Origin: Daldinia sp. FL1419
Taxonomy: Eukaryota; Ascomycota; Sordariomycetes; Xylariales; Hypoxylaceae
Assembly (NCBI GenBank): GCA_025201765.1
Contig: MU623452.1
Location: forward strand, 1 to 64,000
Direction of reading: 5' to 3'
DNA: 64,000 nucleotides
Shown: piece by piece, positions 35,693 through 46,437 of the stretch
How the letters are laid out: the number at the start of each line of letters is the position of its first letter
Numbering within the stretch: position 1 is the stretch's first letter
Program-made: the position numbers and the translations under genes
Notes under the pieces: generated by a model
Database searches by the model: none
The model's input: only the letters and a program-made list of their open reading frames with translations
Told to the model about the DNA's origin: nothing

Positions 35693-37309
35693 ATGGGTTC
35701 CGACCCCCAATACGCAAAGTGGCCTGCTCTACCTCTAGCCCAGCATGTCTTCACCATCACGAATCCTTACGCTACCCGACCCGCCCAGCAGGCTGCCGTC
35801 AAAAGCTTACAAGATGGGATCAACGAGCATAAGATGGCCCCTCTGTACAAGTACCTAGCACATCCCACTGAGGGCATTCTGAATGCTACCGGTGAGACTT
35901 CCTCGGCATCAGCAGCTCAGAGGCCCACAGGCCGGAAACCAAGCGCCGCCGGCATGGTCGCTAGCAAGTCCGTCAGTGCGACGTTACCTTGGGATGAGGA
36001 TGTCTATAATAAACTGAAGGCCGAAAATGACAAGGAGCTGGAGGAGTTCCAGAAGGAGGAGGATGAAGCTGTCGAGCAAGCCGGCGAGACGGAAATCATG
36101 GCTGCCAAGGGAAAGCGTGCTGATTTCTTCGCCAAGATTGGAGACAAGGTACGTCTATATCCTAATTACTCCATAACTTGACTATTGCTAACGAGTTCGC
36201 AACAGGATAAGGCGATAGCAGCTTACGAGGACGTCTTCGAAAAGACGGGTATTCTGGGCACCAAGATTGACCTGGTATTGGCAATTATCCGCATGGGACT
36301 GTTCTACGGCGATAAGGCTTTAGTAAAGAAGCACGTTGCGCGCGCAAAGACCCTCGTCGAAAGCGGTGGAGACTGGGACCGCCGCAACCGCCTCAAGGCC
36401 TACGAGGGTCTACACCTGCTAACCGTCCGCTCCCACAATCTCGCCGCACCCCTTCTCCTCGACTCCTTGTCAACATTCACTAGCTACGAATTATGTACAT
36501 ATTCTAGCCTAGTAGTGTACTCGGTTCTCGCCGGCTCCGTTTCCCTCAAGCGAGTCGACTTCAAGAGCAAGGTCGTCGATGCTCCTGAAATCAAGGCTAT
36601 TCTAGGTGCCGACGGCGACGATAAGCTTCTTGCTTTGTCTGGCGCCATTTCTGCTGGCCCCGGAGCCGAGGATGCCGAGATGCGCGATACTGCTAAAGAG
36701 ACTGTTTCACCTACGGCACCCACCAAGACTACCACGGCCGTTAACCTGACGACACTTGGTACCGGCTCCGACCAGCCCGAGGCTGAGCTCGCCGTTGACT
36801 TCTCGCCCCTTTCTCAACTTGTCAATAGTTTGTATAACGGCCATTACAAGCACTTCTTCCAGGCTCTAGCCCTTGTCGAGGAGCAATTCCTTACTCAGGA
36901 CCGCTACCTGCACGAGCATAAGGGCTGGTTCATCCGCGAGATGCGCCTCCGCGCCTACCAGCAGCTATTACAGAGCTACCGCGTGGTCGGACTGGAGAGC
37001 ATGGCTAATGACTTCGGCATCACCGTCGACTTCCTTGACCGGTACGTTTGCTTATCTACCATCTACTTTTAACGCTCGTACATAATTTTGTTGCTAACTT
37101 ATTCCCCCAGTGACCTCGCGAAATTCATTGCTGCCGGCCGTATCCCGTGCACCATTGACCGTGTAACGGGTAAGGGCGTCATCGAGACAAACCGTCCAGA
37201 CGACAAGAACAAGCAGTACCAGGACGTCGTCAAGCAGGGTGATCAGCTGATCACTAAGCTACAGAAGTACGGCCAAGCCGTGCGACTCCGTGGCAGCGAG
37301 AGAGCATAA
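35693..37309 (+). CDS. rpn7: 26S proteasome regulatory subunit Rpn7
   Basis: Lid subunit of the 19S proteasome regulatory particle. Three exons: 35693-36148, 36206-37041 and 37111-37309, with introns of 57 and 69 nt; 496 residues. The open frame begins at a GTG at 35618, but the first in-frame ATG is 35693 (MGSDPQYAKWPALPLAQHVF). A helical TPR-like region (about 110-260) includes KRADFFAKIGDK, DKAIAAYEDVFEKTG and ARAKTLVESGGDWDRRNRLK. The PCI domain follows (about 340-470): FFQALALVEEQFLTQDRYL, LQSYRVVGLESMANDFG and DLAKFIAAGRIPCTID. An Ala/Thr-rich low-complexity insert (about 295-340) is longer than I expect for the yeast protein. Confidence 0.95.
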
Positions 37310-37784
37310 AAGACGGTGGCAGCAGCAGTAGTATGAAAGTACTTAATAAAGACAAATAGAAGAGACGGCTGTTGCCGGTGACGAAATTACGTGCCTGTGC
37401 AATGGACCTAATGTAACAATACCAAACTAAACATAGATGAACTGAGACTTCTTGCTGAGCACATGATGATGAGCAAGCATGAGCACGAATCATGATTTAG
37501 GTGTGATTTCTAAGGTTCGTGGTGCGTAGTGGAGAGTATGTATCTAGGTATCTAAAGTATTCAACGCCCTGTCCTATCCTTCCACGAAACCGTACGCATA
37601 TGAAGTTCCCTAAAGCAGCCGACACGGCCAGTTTGTAGGTATCTAACCTAGGTTCTTTCCTACCCCCGCTCTTTAAAGATCTAGCCTAGACCTGTCTGTC
37701 GACCTAGTACAACAACGACTGCCGATGTCCATATGTTTACCCTGCCTAACACCGTCGTTATTCGCTTTTCCCCTCCTTAGGTAT
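37310..37784. other. Convergent intergenic region
   Basis: 3' regions of rpn7 and the aminotransferase gene. No gene recognised. Confidence 0.5.
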
Positions 37785-39284
37785 CTACCTGTACTTGTCC
37801 ATGAACTCCTTGTGGAACTTCTTAATGGAACCAACCCATTCAGAGCCAGGGGCTAAGAAGGTAGTACGGAAGTGTAAAGTACCCTCGGCCTGGCCAAAAC
37901 CGCTTCCGGGCACGACGCACACGCCTGTAGCCTCCAAGAGACGCATGCAGTAGAACTCATCAGGTGTACGACCCTCCTCCTTAGCAGCCTCGGCGGCCTT
38001 GGGGGGCACGTGGATGGTCGGGAAAATGTACATACTGCCTTGGGGCTCGCCGCACTCGACGCCTTCCATCTCCTGGAAGGCCTCGTATAGAGTGTATGCG
38101 CGGGTCTTGAGGTTGTTGAATATGGCGTTGTATTCCTGGTTATAGAGCTCGTATGAGGGCTCGCCGGGCTTGGGCGGGTTGACCATAAGCTCGACGAGGC
38201 ACTGGCCGATGACAGGGGCGCATAAGGTGATAGACACGAATTTGTAGATCTGCTCCTCTACTTCGGGGTTGAAACCGATCAGGTCGAAGTAACCGCCACG
38301 GTGGCCGCACTCGCCGACCATACCCTTGGAGATGGAGTGCAGAGATGCGAGCTCGACTTGGTCATATTTTCCAGGGTGCTCCTTTTGTAGGGTGAGTAGG
38401 ACTTGTCGAAAGCTGTGGAACTTGCCGATGAAGACGTTGGTCTGGTAGACTTCGTCGGCCATGACCACGAGCTTCTCCTCGGCGGCGAACTCTAAGACGG
38501 ATCGGACATCCTGTTCGGATAGCGAAGCACCTGTCGGGTTACCCGGGTTAATGATAACGATAGCACGGACATCGATACCGTCGGCCTTGGCCTTGTTGTA
38601 GGACTCCTTGATGGCAGAAAGCGACGTGCCCCATTGAGCGGACTCGTCGAGGTAGTAAGGGACACACGTGGAGTTTAGGACGGAGAGCGAGGCGGTGTAG
38701 AGAGGGTACTGAGGAATGGGCACTAGGACTCCGGTAGTAGGGGAAGCGCAGATGATGTGTAAGAGGGTGTTGACACCGGAAGACGCGCCGGCTGAGAGGT
38801 AGATGTGTGCCGGGTCGGCAGGGAAGCCATCTCGTCCTATATTTATCAGTTAGTGTGAGCACAAGGTAGCCCTAAGACCAACACAAGACTTACTCTCGAG
38901 GAATTTGGCGACGCTCTCCTTAATGGCTGGAACACCGGCGCTGGCGCTGTATGCACCAACGCTACCGGCGTGATCTAACAGCCATCTCGCCCGTTCTAGC
39001 ACGTCCGTCTTGTAACCCAGAGAGTTTACTAGAACATCCTCGTGCTCTAGTAACTTGGGGTTCTCGAGCAAGCTCAAAACCTGGCGGAAATAGGTGATGG
39101 GCTTCTGATCGAGCTGTTGAGGGTTGCCGATATTTGCGCTTATCACTTGAGAAAAAGGTAGACTTTTGTCGCCTTTTCTAAGTCTAGCACGGTACTCCTC
39201 GGACTTGACGGCGAGTTCACCGCGAACGGCATATTTGGCCTCGACGATGTGCGGGTTTATGTTTCCAAGGTTGAGTCTAGCCAT
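37785..39284 (-). CDS. Alanine aminotransferase
   Basis: PLP enzyme interconverting alanine plus 2-oxoglutarate with pyruvate plus glutamate. Two exons: 39284-38894 and 38836-37785, with a 57-nt intron; 480 residues. Fold-type I features are visible: SAGASSGVNTLLH (cofactor phosphate region), INPGNPTGASLSEQDV, DEVYQTNVF, and the PLP lysine in SLHSISKGMVGECGHRGGY. The C-terminus is typical (HFRTTFLAPGSEWV). The start MARLNLGNINPHIVEAKYAV leads directly into the conserved domain, so no mitochondrial presequence is evident from this ATG. A longer transcript carrying a presequence upstream cannot be excluded. Confidence 0.94.
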
Positions 39285-39819
39285 TGGTGCTTGTTGGTGA
39301 AAATGGCGTTTAGGGGAGTTTAGCAGCGGTTTTGGAGATGGCGGGGTATTGATAGACCCTGAATATGACAGTAGTAGTGGACGCGGGGTATCACCTGCTG
39401 CTACTGCCGTTCCTGCTGGAAAAAAAAAACTTAGTTAATATGGAAGAGAGGAAAGCACACCCCTCAAAGTTTCAAAACACTAGGACGCTATTCTTTTTCT
39501 TTTTCCTTTTTGGGTTTAACTTTCGGATAGGGAGACGGAAGTATCGGCTGAAAAAAAATAAAAAAATAAAAAAAAATGGAATGTTTATGGAACGATGAGG
39601 GAATTATCAACGGAAACCACAAACAAATAATAATTCTAATAAGCTCAGTATATAAACTGCTTGCCAAACAACAATAAATTAAAAAAAAGAAATCCGTACA
39701 CTATCTTATCCACGCCATCCAAGAAAATAGGTACCTCTCAAGGAAAAAAGGTCCTTACAGACCTAAAATCCCCATATCTTTTTTTTTATTTTACCGCCTG
39801 GCTGCGCACATTGACGATT

Positions 39820-39821
<2 letters not shown>
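39285..39821. other. Aminotransferase promoter, up to the gap
   Basis: Upstream region of the aminotransferase gene, rich in A and T runs (39541-39575, 39779-39790). The sequence quality near the right end may be poor because the gap follows. Confidence 0.4.
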
Positions 39822-39873
<52 letters not shown>

Positions 39874-39966
39874 NNNNNNNNNNAAAACCCCAAAAAATTT
39901 TTTTTTTTTTTACCCCCGGGGGGGCCAACCTGTCATTTTTTCCCCCCCCCCCCCCCCCCCCCCCCC
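39822..39966. other. Assembly gap flanked by homopolymers
   Basis: A run of 52 G (39822-39873) is followed by ten N (39874-39883). Then come blocks of A, C, A, T, C and G of several bases each, and finally 25 C (39942-39966). The poly-G to poly-C arrangement and the staircase of homopolymers around the N run look like base-calling or gap-closing error rather than genome sequence. An open frame that crosses it is meaningless. Confidence 0.9.
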
Positions 39967-40206
39967 GGCCTTAAAAGTGTGGGACTTGGGAAGCTCGATG
40001 CTAAACTGTCGTGCAGCAAAGGCATCGATAATAATTGGAAGAAACCGCATCCACTAGGAAGGCCGATAACCGGAATCGTGAAGGGGAAATGCGCAATAAG
40101 TCATGGTATTATGGACGACTATCCAATATCCCGTGACCTAGTTTTCATGGACAGTTTGAAATAATAACTCGAGGGAAAACCCCCCCGCAAAAAAGAAAAT
40201 ACTTAC

Positions 40207-40336
40207 CTGTTATATGTAAATCATTATGCCAGTATCGACGGGTTTGCGCTCTACGATCGGGAGCTGTCCGGGAGGTGATAACGTCGAAACTTTTGACCCG
40301 AGCAGTACGAGACGCTCCCAATCTAACTGTTGCCAT
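40207..40336 (-). CDS. Possible first coding exon of an unidentified gene next to the gap (partial)
   Basis: From ATG at 40336 the minus strand encodes 43 residues starting MATVRLGASRTARVKSFDV and rich in Arg, like a mitochondrial presequence. It stops at a perfect donor (GTAAGT from 40206). The next acceptor I see (about 40137) leads to a stop within ten codons. So the gene is either very small or its remainder lies across the gap at 39822-39966. I do not recognise the protein. Confidence 0.35.
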
Positions 40337-43106
40337 CGGAGGCAAGGAAACAGTCTCGAATTGAAGGGAGAGGAGGAGGAGGGTGAGGTAAGGAGAATTG
40401 GTTAAGGAAGAAGAAAGTTCATCAGAAATTGATAGTAGAACGAGTGTAACTTTTTTTTTTTTTTTTTTTTTTCCTTCGCGATAGCTATGATCCAATCCTG
40501 TCTACCTACCTAGGTACCTTTCTATCATAGGCTAATCTTAGAGGACGAGAATGAGACCGAGATCTGAGAAAGTCCTTCACCGCTAACGGCCGATTGCGCC
40601 CCGGTACGTCGGAGTTAATTGGACGGAGATAAATTTGCAATTTAAGGGTCTTGGAAGTTCTAAAGGGTCCTCTTGGCAACCCTCCCAAGAAAGGGGGTAG
40701 TTGTTATATTTGTATGAGACTGTATGAGATTGTATGGGATTGTATGAGATTGTATGAGATACTTATTCATATACGAGTAGCAATATAGCATAGCATCGTC
40801 TAGATGTTTTGGTGTGATCCAGAAGCCGTTGCCCTTTTGTTAGGTAACACCCTCGGTACATCATCTCATTCACATCCTCTCCTAAAGATACAATAAAAGC
40901 GGTAGTTATCAAAAAAGTGAGGCATAGAATAACTTCCAAGCTATCAAATTACCTAAAGCCTTGTAAGATTTATCAGTATGTATTCTCGATGAGCTATGAT
41001 CAATATAAGATTACCTACCCTAGGTAATTTAGGGAGTATTTAATAATCTACTTGAGAGTAAATCGCCAATGGATGCCATAGTCCATTATAGGAGGGCAAA
41101 TTATCTTGATAATAAGGCGAGATATCTCTTACGTATTCCATTGATTAGAATGGAGAGATTACCTGGGGAAAGTAGGACTATATACAGTTTTTATATAGGG
41201 CATACTTTTGATGAGCTCGCTCACGGACCGAAAAACGAGATAGATCATGCTCTGGATAATATTCAGGCTGAAGCATCACCATCTCCATAGGCCCAACATG
41301 AATACAAGATAGCCCAATAGTGCATAGCCCGACGAGGGCACAACAATTAACACAGTCAGAAGCACCAGTCTTTTGATCCTCCCCAATATTCTATACCCTT
41401 GTATAACCAGCGATCCAGTCTGGCGGATGACGATTTCGGAGACAAGTTGCGTCTCTAATTGTTGGCTTAGCATATTCCGGGCAAACCCTTAGATCAAGAC
41501 TGTAGTTATCAATTGGAGCCGCGTAACAGAAATCAAGAACCCACGGGGAGAGGTCCAGAGGTACATTGTCGTGCACCGCGTTTGGAAATCTTCCACAAAT
41601 ACCTTGTTTTTGTCTCGTCTCGAAACCGTCCAAGTGCTGCCTCGCAACTTCTTGTGACGGGGAGCTTGTGTCGTGGCTTTCCGAGATACATACGTCTTAG
41701 CCGTCTCCTACCCCCTTCCTCATCAGCCTACGTGTATGATATGGCCTCGTACTTTTAGAAACTACTAGTCTACAACGAGTAGCTTGCCATGTAGTGGCTG
41801 CCCTTCTACGCCCGCGGGCAGCGCAAGAATTCTAAAACATAGGTTCTCTCTAGCTGACGGCCCTATTTGTAGTGATTTGTATTGGTAGTATTAATGTGAC
41901 ATAGGATTTGGGAGTTGTGTTTGTTCCTGGCTGTATTTGTATAAGGGGGTAGGTGTTAGTACGGAGATGGTATTCGTACATGGGCACTTATATACAGTAC
42001 CTACATCCTAGCGAGGTCCTTAGAATAAATAGGTATTCAATTCTTCTTGGCTATATAACTCAACTACTAGAGCAACGATATCACAGTAATACTTGCGGCT
42101 TCGAGAAATTTAACAGGCCTTATATGTCTACCTCGTTGTTTTTAGAACTCAAAGCCTTGCGAGTTGGCTGGCCGCCCCATTTGACTACACTCTTCAAGAA
42201 TCCCTTAGTTAGGCACTTGAATATGTAACCTATTCCTTGGTGTGTGCATGTTTATATTTTCTATGATGCCTCAGTCTATAGCCTGTTTATGTCGTCTATT
42301 CCGCCTCTCGAAATGGTACGACATCCGTGACGATAATAATTCCCGTGAGCGGCGCGGGACGCTTAGGCGCCCAGCTTAAGAATAAGGAGACAACAACTGA
42401 GAAATACTAGGTTAGAAATTTTATACAGTAATTAAATTTGCAAGTATATAAATTGAAGGGATTTCAGGAATTTCACTTCTATAGATATACAAATATGAGA
42501 TATTTCATGAGCAGTATTTCGCCCGCCCGCCGCACATTACGTCGATGTCCCCTCCCACAGCAGCGACCGAGCCTAATAGCTGAAAATAGGTCTATTTTAA
42601 TTACGCAATGCCAAAAGGTAGCGAATTATATCTCTCAAATTGGAAGACGGGCGATCCTCAATGGCCTCATGCACGGCGGCGGGGATGAAAGTGGGTTGTC
42701 GCCAATCCCTTTAGTGCCGGTTAAGCTCGAAGACTTGGCCAGGTGATACGACGTCCCCTTGCCTTTTGCTCTCTCGCTACCCGCGCTACCTAGTTGCGTT
42801 GGGTAGGTAAGTGTATATGCCTCCTGACGTACGATGGAACGCGGACGCCGCGCCGTGCGTGAGGACTCACCCCTCTGGTAACCGAAAACCCACCACCCCA
42901 CTGGTCCCAAAAGCTTTGGGGGGGTAGGGCTTCTGTTGAGACGTGGGGGAATTTGCTAGGTTAGAGAGCTAGGTATGACATGGCATGGCATAGCATGGCA
43001 TAGCATGACTACTTGCTTGCTTGCTTGCTTCGTCACGCCGTAGCCCGTTAAAAGTCCAATACTGGTTCTCTTCCGTGAGTCGACGAGATTTAATCTGTGC
43101 GTAATC
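40337..43106. other. Gene-poor interval before the biotin cluster
   Basis: T run at 40450-40472, a 10-bp tandem repeat (40711-40760) and short frames. One at 41069-41290 (73 codons, containing SFYIGHTFDELAHGPKNEID) looks somewhat protein-like but matches no family I know, and could be a relic. CATGGCATAG and CTTG repeats lie just upstream of bioB (42979-43030). Confidence 0.45.
40711..40760. repeat. 10-bp tandem repeat, five copies
   Basis: Five head-to-tail copies of TGTATGAGAT, with single-base variants in copies one and three. Confidence 0.9.
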
Positions 43107-44579
43107 ATGAAATCCACGCGCCCGGTTCTTCGTCGACTTGCCCAGCCGCTGGCTCGGCCTGTTCGATGTAACGGTATCCGATCGTTTACGACGGCGTCAT
43201 CTCGTCCGTCTGCTGCCGCTGCCGCGGTCCAGCCGCAACCTTTCGAGCAGCCGCCACCTTTCCCTATTCCCGGCCCGGTCCATGTTAGGCAAGATGTTCC
43301 CGTTCCAAACACCAAGAGCACCCTCCGCGATGCCGTTTCCGCGACCCAACCTAGAAATGACTGGACGAGGGACGAGATAGCGGCAATCTACAACCATCCG
43401 TTGATGGACTTGGTGCACCAAGCGGTATGATAATTACCTAGTTAATGTACAATATGGACTTGACTGATAACACCAGCTATAACAGAGTCTCCTCCACCGA
43501 CGTTTCCATAACCCGGCCGAAGTGCAACTCTGCACGCTTATGAACATCAAGGTATGAGTCAACGTTAAATCCATTAGGATACTCGCTAACGGATATACGA
43601 AGACTGGTGGATGCACTGAGGACTGTTCCTACTGCGCGCAAGCTACTCGATACCAAAAAGGCACGGGGTTACAAGCGAAGAAAGTAGAGACGGTCGAGTC
43701 GGTGCTAGAAGCCGCCCGAGCAGCCAAAGCGAATGGCAGCACACGGTTCTGCATGGGTGCCGCGTGGCGCGACATGCGCGGGCGCAAGAACAGTTTACGC
43801 AACATCGCCGAGATGATCAAGGGTGTGCGGGCTCTCGGCATGGAGGCTTGCGTCACGTTGGGCATGATCGACTCGGAGCAAGCGAAAGAGCTCAAAGAAG
43901 CTGGACTGACGGCATACAACCATAATGTCGATACAAGCCGCGAGTTTTACCCGTCTGTTATCTCTACGCGCACATACGACGAGCGGTTAAAGACTCTTAG
44001 CTACGTGCGTGATGCTGGCATCAATGTCTGCTCGGGAGGCATTCTCGGTCTTGGTGAGACGTCGACAGATCGTGTCGGCTTGCTGCACACCGTGTCGACC
44101 CTCCCTAAGCACCCGGAGAGTTTCCCGGTGAATGCTTTGGTGCCTATTAAAGGCACACCTCTTGGAGATCGCGAGCCGATTGACTTCCCGAGTAGTAAGT
44201 GTACCTAACTACCTTGACCCCTTTTCACCGCTATTGTTAGGGTACGACGAAACGTTTCAGGGGCTTAATATTAGTGGGATATGACTTATATTGAATTATC
44301 GTGCTGACTCTAGAAATTATAGTGCTCCGGACTATTGCTACCGCGCGTATCATCATGCCCGCCACCATTGTCCGAATAGCTGCTGGTAGGAAGACCATGT
44401 CAGAGGAGAAGCAGGCCTTGTGTTTCATGGCAGGCGCAAACGCTATCTTTACTGGCGAGAAGATGTTGACGACGGAATGCAACGGTTGGGATGAGGACAA
44501 GGTCATGTTCGACCGGTGGGGGTTGGAACCTATGAAGAGTTTCGACAAGTCTCCGCCGCCGGCGATTAATGACTCGTAG
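43107..44579 (+). CDS. bioB: Biotin synthase
   Basis: Radical-SAM enzyme that inserts sulfur into dethiobiotin, the last step of biotin synthesis, in mitochondria. Four exons: 43107-43424, 43486-43551, 43603-44194 and 44323-44579, with introns of 61, 51 and 128 nt; 410 residues. The Arg/Ser/Ala-rich start (MKSTRPVLRRLAQPLARPV) is a good mitochondrial presequence. The radical-SAM cluster motif is Cys132, Cys136, Cys139 (TGGCTEDCSYCAQ). Family blocks follow: RFCMGAAWRDMRGR, AYNHNVDTSREFYP, CSGGILGLGE and RIAAGRKTMSEEKQALCFMA near the end. Its stop lies 55 bp from the stop of convergent bioF. Confidence 0.96.
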
Positions 44580-44634
44580 CTTGTAACTAGGTAGAATGTC
44601 CGAGTTCAAAATAATCTAGTTCTGGCCACTAAAA

Positions 44635-46146
44635 CTATAAACGAGGTTTATCTCCCATGGTGTATACATTCGTAGTTTCTATGGCCTCCCCGCCGGACTC
44701 TGCACTCTCTTGGGGTATCTCGGTCACTTGAGTCCTTACCCACGCTTCAATCACACTGCATAGCTCATCAACTTGCACTTTAGTATTAGAAAAATGCAAG
44801 CAGATCCTTATTCTCTCACTCCCTGCGGGTACTGTTGGGCTAACAATAGGGCGTACCATAAAACCGGATCGTTGGCAATGCTCTGCGAGACTACGAGGGG
44901 ATGCAGTTAAAATCGGGATAATAGGTGATTTCAGGGTTGTTTCCTCGATGTAGAGTGTGCGTCGGTTTGGTCGTAATCGAGTATAGAGAGCATGGAGTTG
45001 ATGGCGCGTATAGCAAATAAGAGTTTCTAAATGTCGTCGCAATGGTTCCGACTTTCCGCTTATTAGGAAGTCATAAACAACGTCTATGCTAAGTAGCGAC
45101 GTGAATGTCATCGACGTCGTATAGATGAGACTTCTGGCGTAGTTTACTAAATACGACCGAGTAACGGAAGAGCATAGAATGACACCTAAGTGCGGGATGT
45201 GTTAACACTCATAACCCTTCGTTGCGATAGCGACTAATAAAATACCGCAAAACCCGTGAATAGGCGCAGGATACATACCGCCGGCACATCCCATTGCTTT
45301 TCCAAACCCGAGAACCCTCGCCCATATACGATGCTCTAAGCCGAGCTGGCAGACTAAGCCGCGACCATCTTTGCCGAAGACGCCTACCGAGTGCGCTTCG
45401 TCAACTATGATGTATCCGTTTTGAGATGGCAGGTATTGATCGACGGTCTCAACAATTTCCTTTAAGCGTATAGTATCGCCATCCATACTATAAAGCCCTT
45501 CTATACAGATGAAAACGTTGGATTTACCGCTAGCGACGCGCTCATCCCTTGCTAATTCCCTCAGGACTTGGCCTAGTCCATGGTTTTTGGCGCCACTAAC
45601 AGCTCCGCTCACCTTGGTGTCGATAGCTCGTCCCCGCTGCGCTTCAGATATGGAGCTATGCGCGAATGGAATCCTCTTCGTAGCTCGGCTCATGCGCATT
45701 CCATCGTGAACGCTTGCATGTATTAGCTCGTCGTAGATAATTGCATCCCCATGCTGCGGGACAGAACCAAGCAACCCGGTATTGGCATCGTATGCGGATG
45801 TGAATAAGAGCGCATTCTCCGCGCCGTGGAATGAGGCAATTTTGGCTTCAAGTGACTCCGCAAATGGCGAATTACCGTCAAGGAGACGAGAGCCTCCCGA
45901 GCCTAAGAGCGATTTTCGGGTACCATGCGATACGTCGCTGTCTTTAGAGGTTGCGACTTCGGCTTGCAGGCGAGACAGTAAGGATTTTTGGATTTCCTCA
46001 TTCGTAGCTAAAGATAAGTAGCCATTGGATGAGAAATCCACGGAGCCGGCTGGGGTATTGCTCAGCTTTCTGAGCCTACCGTGGTTTTCTCGGCGTGCTA
46101 AGATCTCCCCAAGGGTATCATCCAGTCGCCTCCGTGTATCTGACAT
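44635..46146 (-). CDS. bioF: 8-amino-7-oxononanoate (KAPA) synthase
   Basis: PLP enzyme condensing pimeloyl-CoA (or pimeloyl-ACP) with alanine to give KAPA. Two exons: 46146-45279 and 45185-44635, with a 93-nt intron; 472 residues. The frame extends upstream to a TTG at 46233, but the first ATG is 46146 (MSDTRRRLDDTLGEI). Visible motifs: DFSSNGYLSLATNEEIQ, GSGGSRLLDGNSPFAESLE, VDEAHSVGVFGKDGRG, and the PLP lysine Lys283 in GFGKAMGCAGG. The protein ends in Pro-Arg-Leu, a PTS1-like tripeptide; fungal KAPA synthase has been reported as peroxisomal. A stretch near residues 195-225 looks like an insertion relative to bacterial BioF. It shares a divergent promoter with bioDA. Confidence 0.93.
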
Positions 46147-46437
46147 CGCTGTCCTACGGTTTGAGCGCCTAAAGAAGGAGGACTGGCTGCAGTTATATTG
46201 ACCTGTATGTAATGTCGATCGTATGTCGATCAATACACGACTTATTTAGGTATACCCTAGTACAAGATGAAAACTTCCGGACCGATGTCACGGCTGCAGG
46301 TTAGTGGGGTATAGATTGCTGCTTTTCCGGATTAATTAGAATATTATTTAGCACGGATGTAATCCTGCTTCTGGTTTCGACTGGTTTTAGAAACATCAAA
46401 GAAACAACTCATAATCTACGAGGGTGGCGCAGTGCAA
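46147..46437. promoter_or_regulatory. Divergent promoter bioF/bioDA
   Basis: The 291 bp between the two start codons must hold both promoters. Visible features are a direct repeat of TGTCGATC (46213-46220 and 46224-46231) and two TCCGGA copies (about 46276 and 46327). No binding factor can be named. The arrangement suggests coordinated expression of the two steps. Confidence 0.6.

Noticed and set aside
39661..40164. 167-codon frame crossing the gap
   Set aside because: It depends on poly-G, N and poly-C sequence that is almost certainly artificial.
44195..44322. Possible second stwintron in bioB intron 3
   Set aside because: An inner GTAAGT...GTTAG segment exists, but removing it does not create a donor that keeps the frame; a simple 128-nt intron explains it.
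45590..45625. Possible 40-nt intron in bioF (GTGAGC...CTAG)
   Set aside because: Too short and would break the conserved downstream frame; kept as coding.
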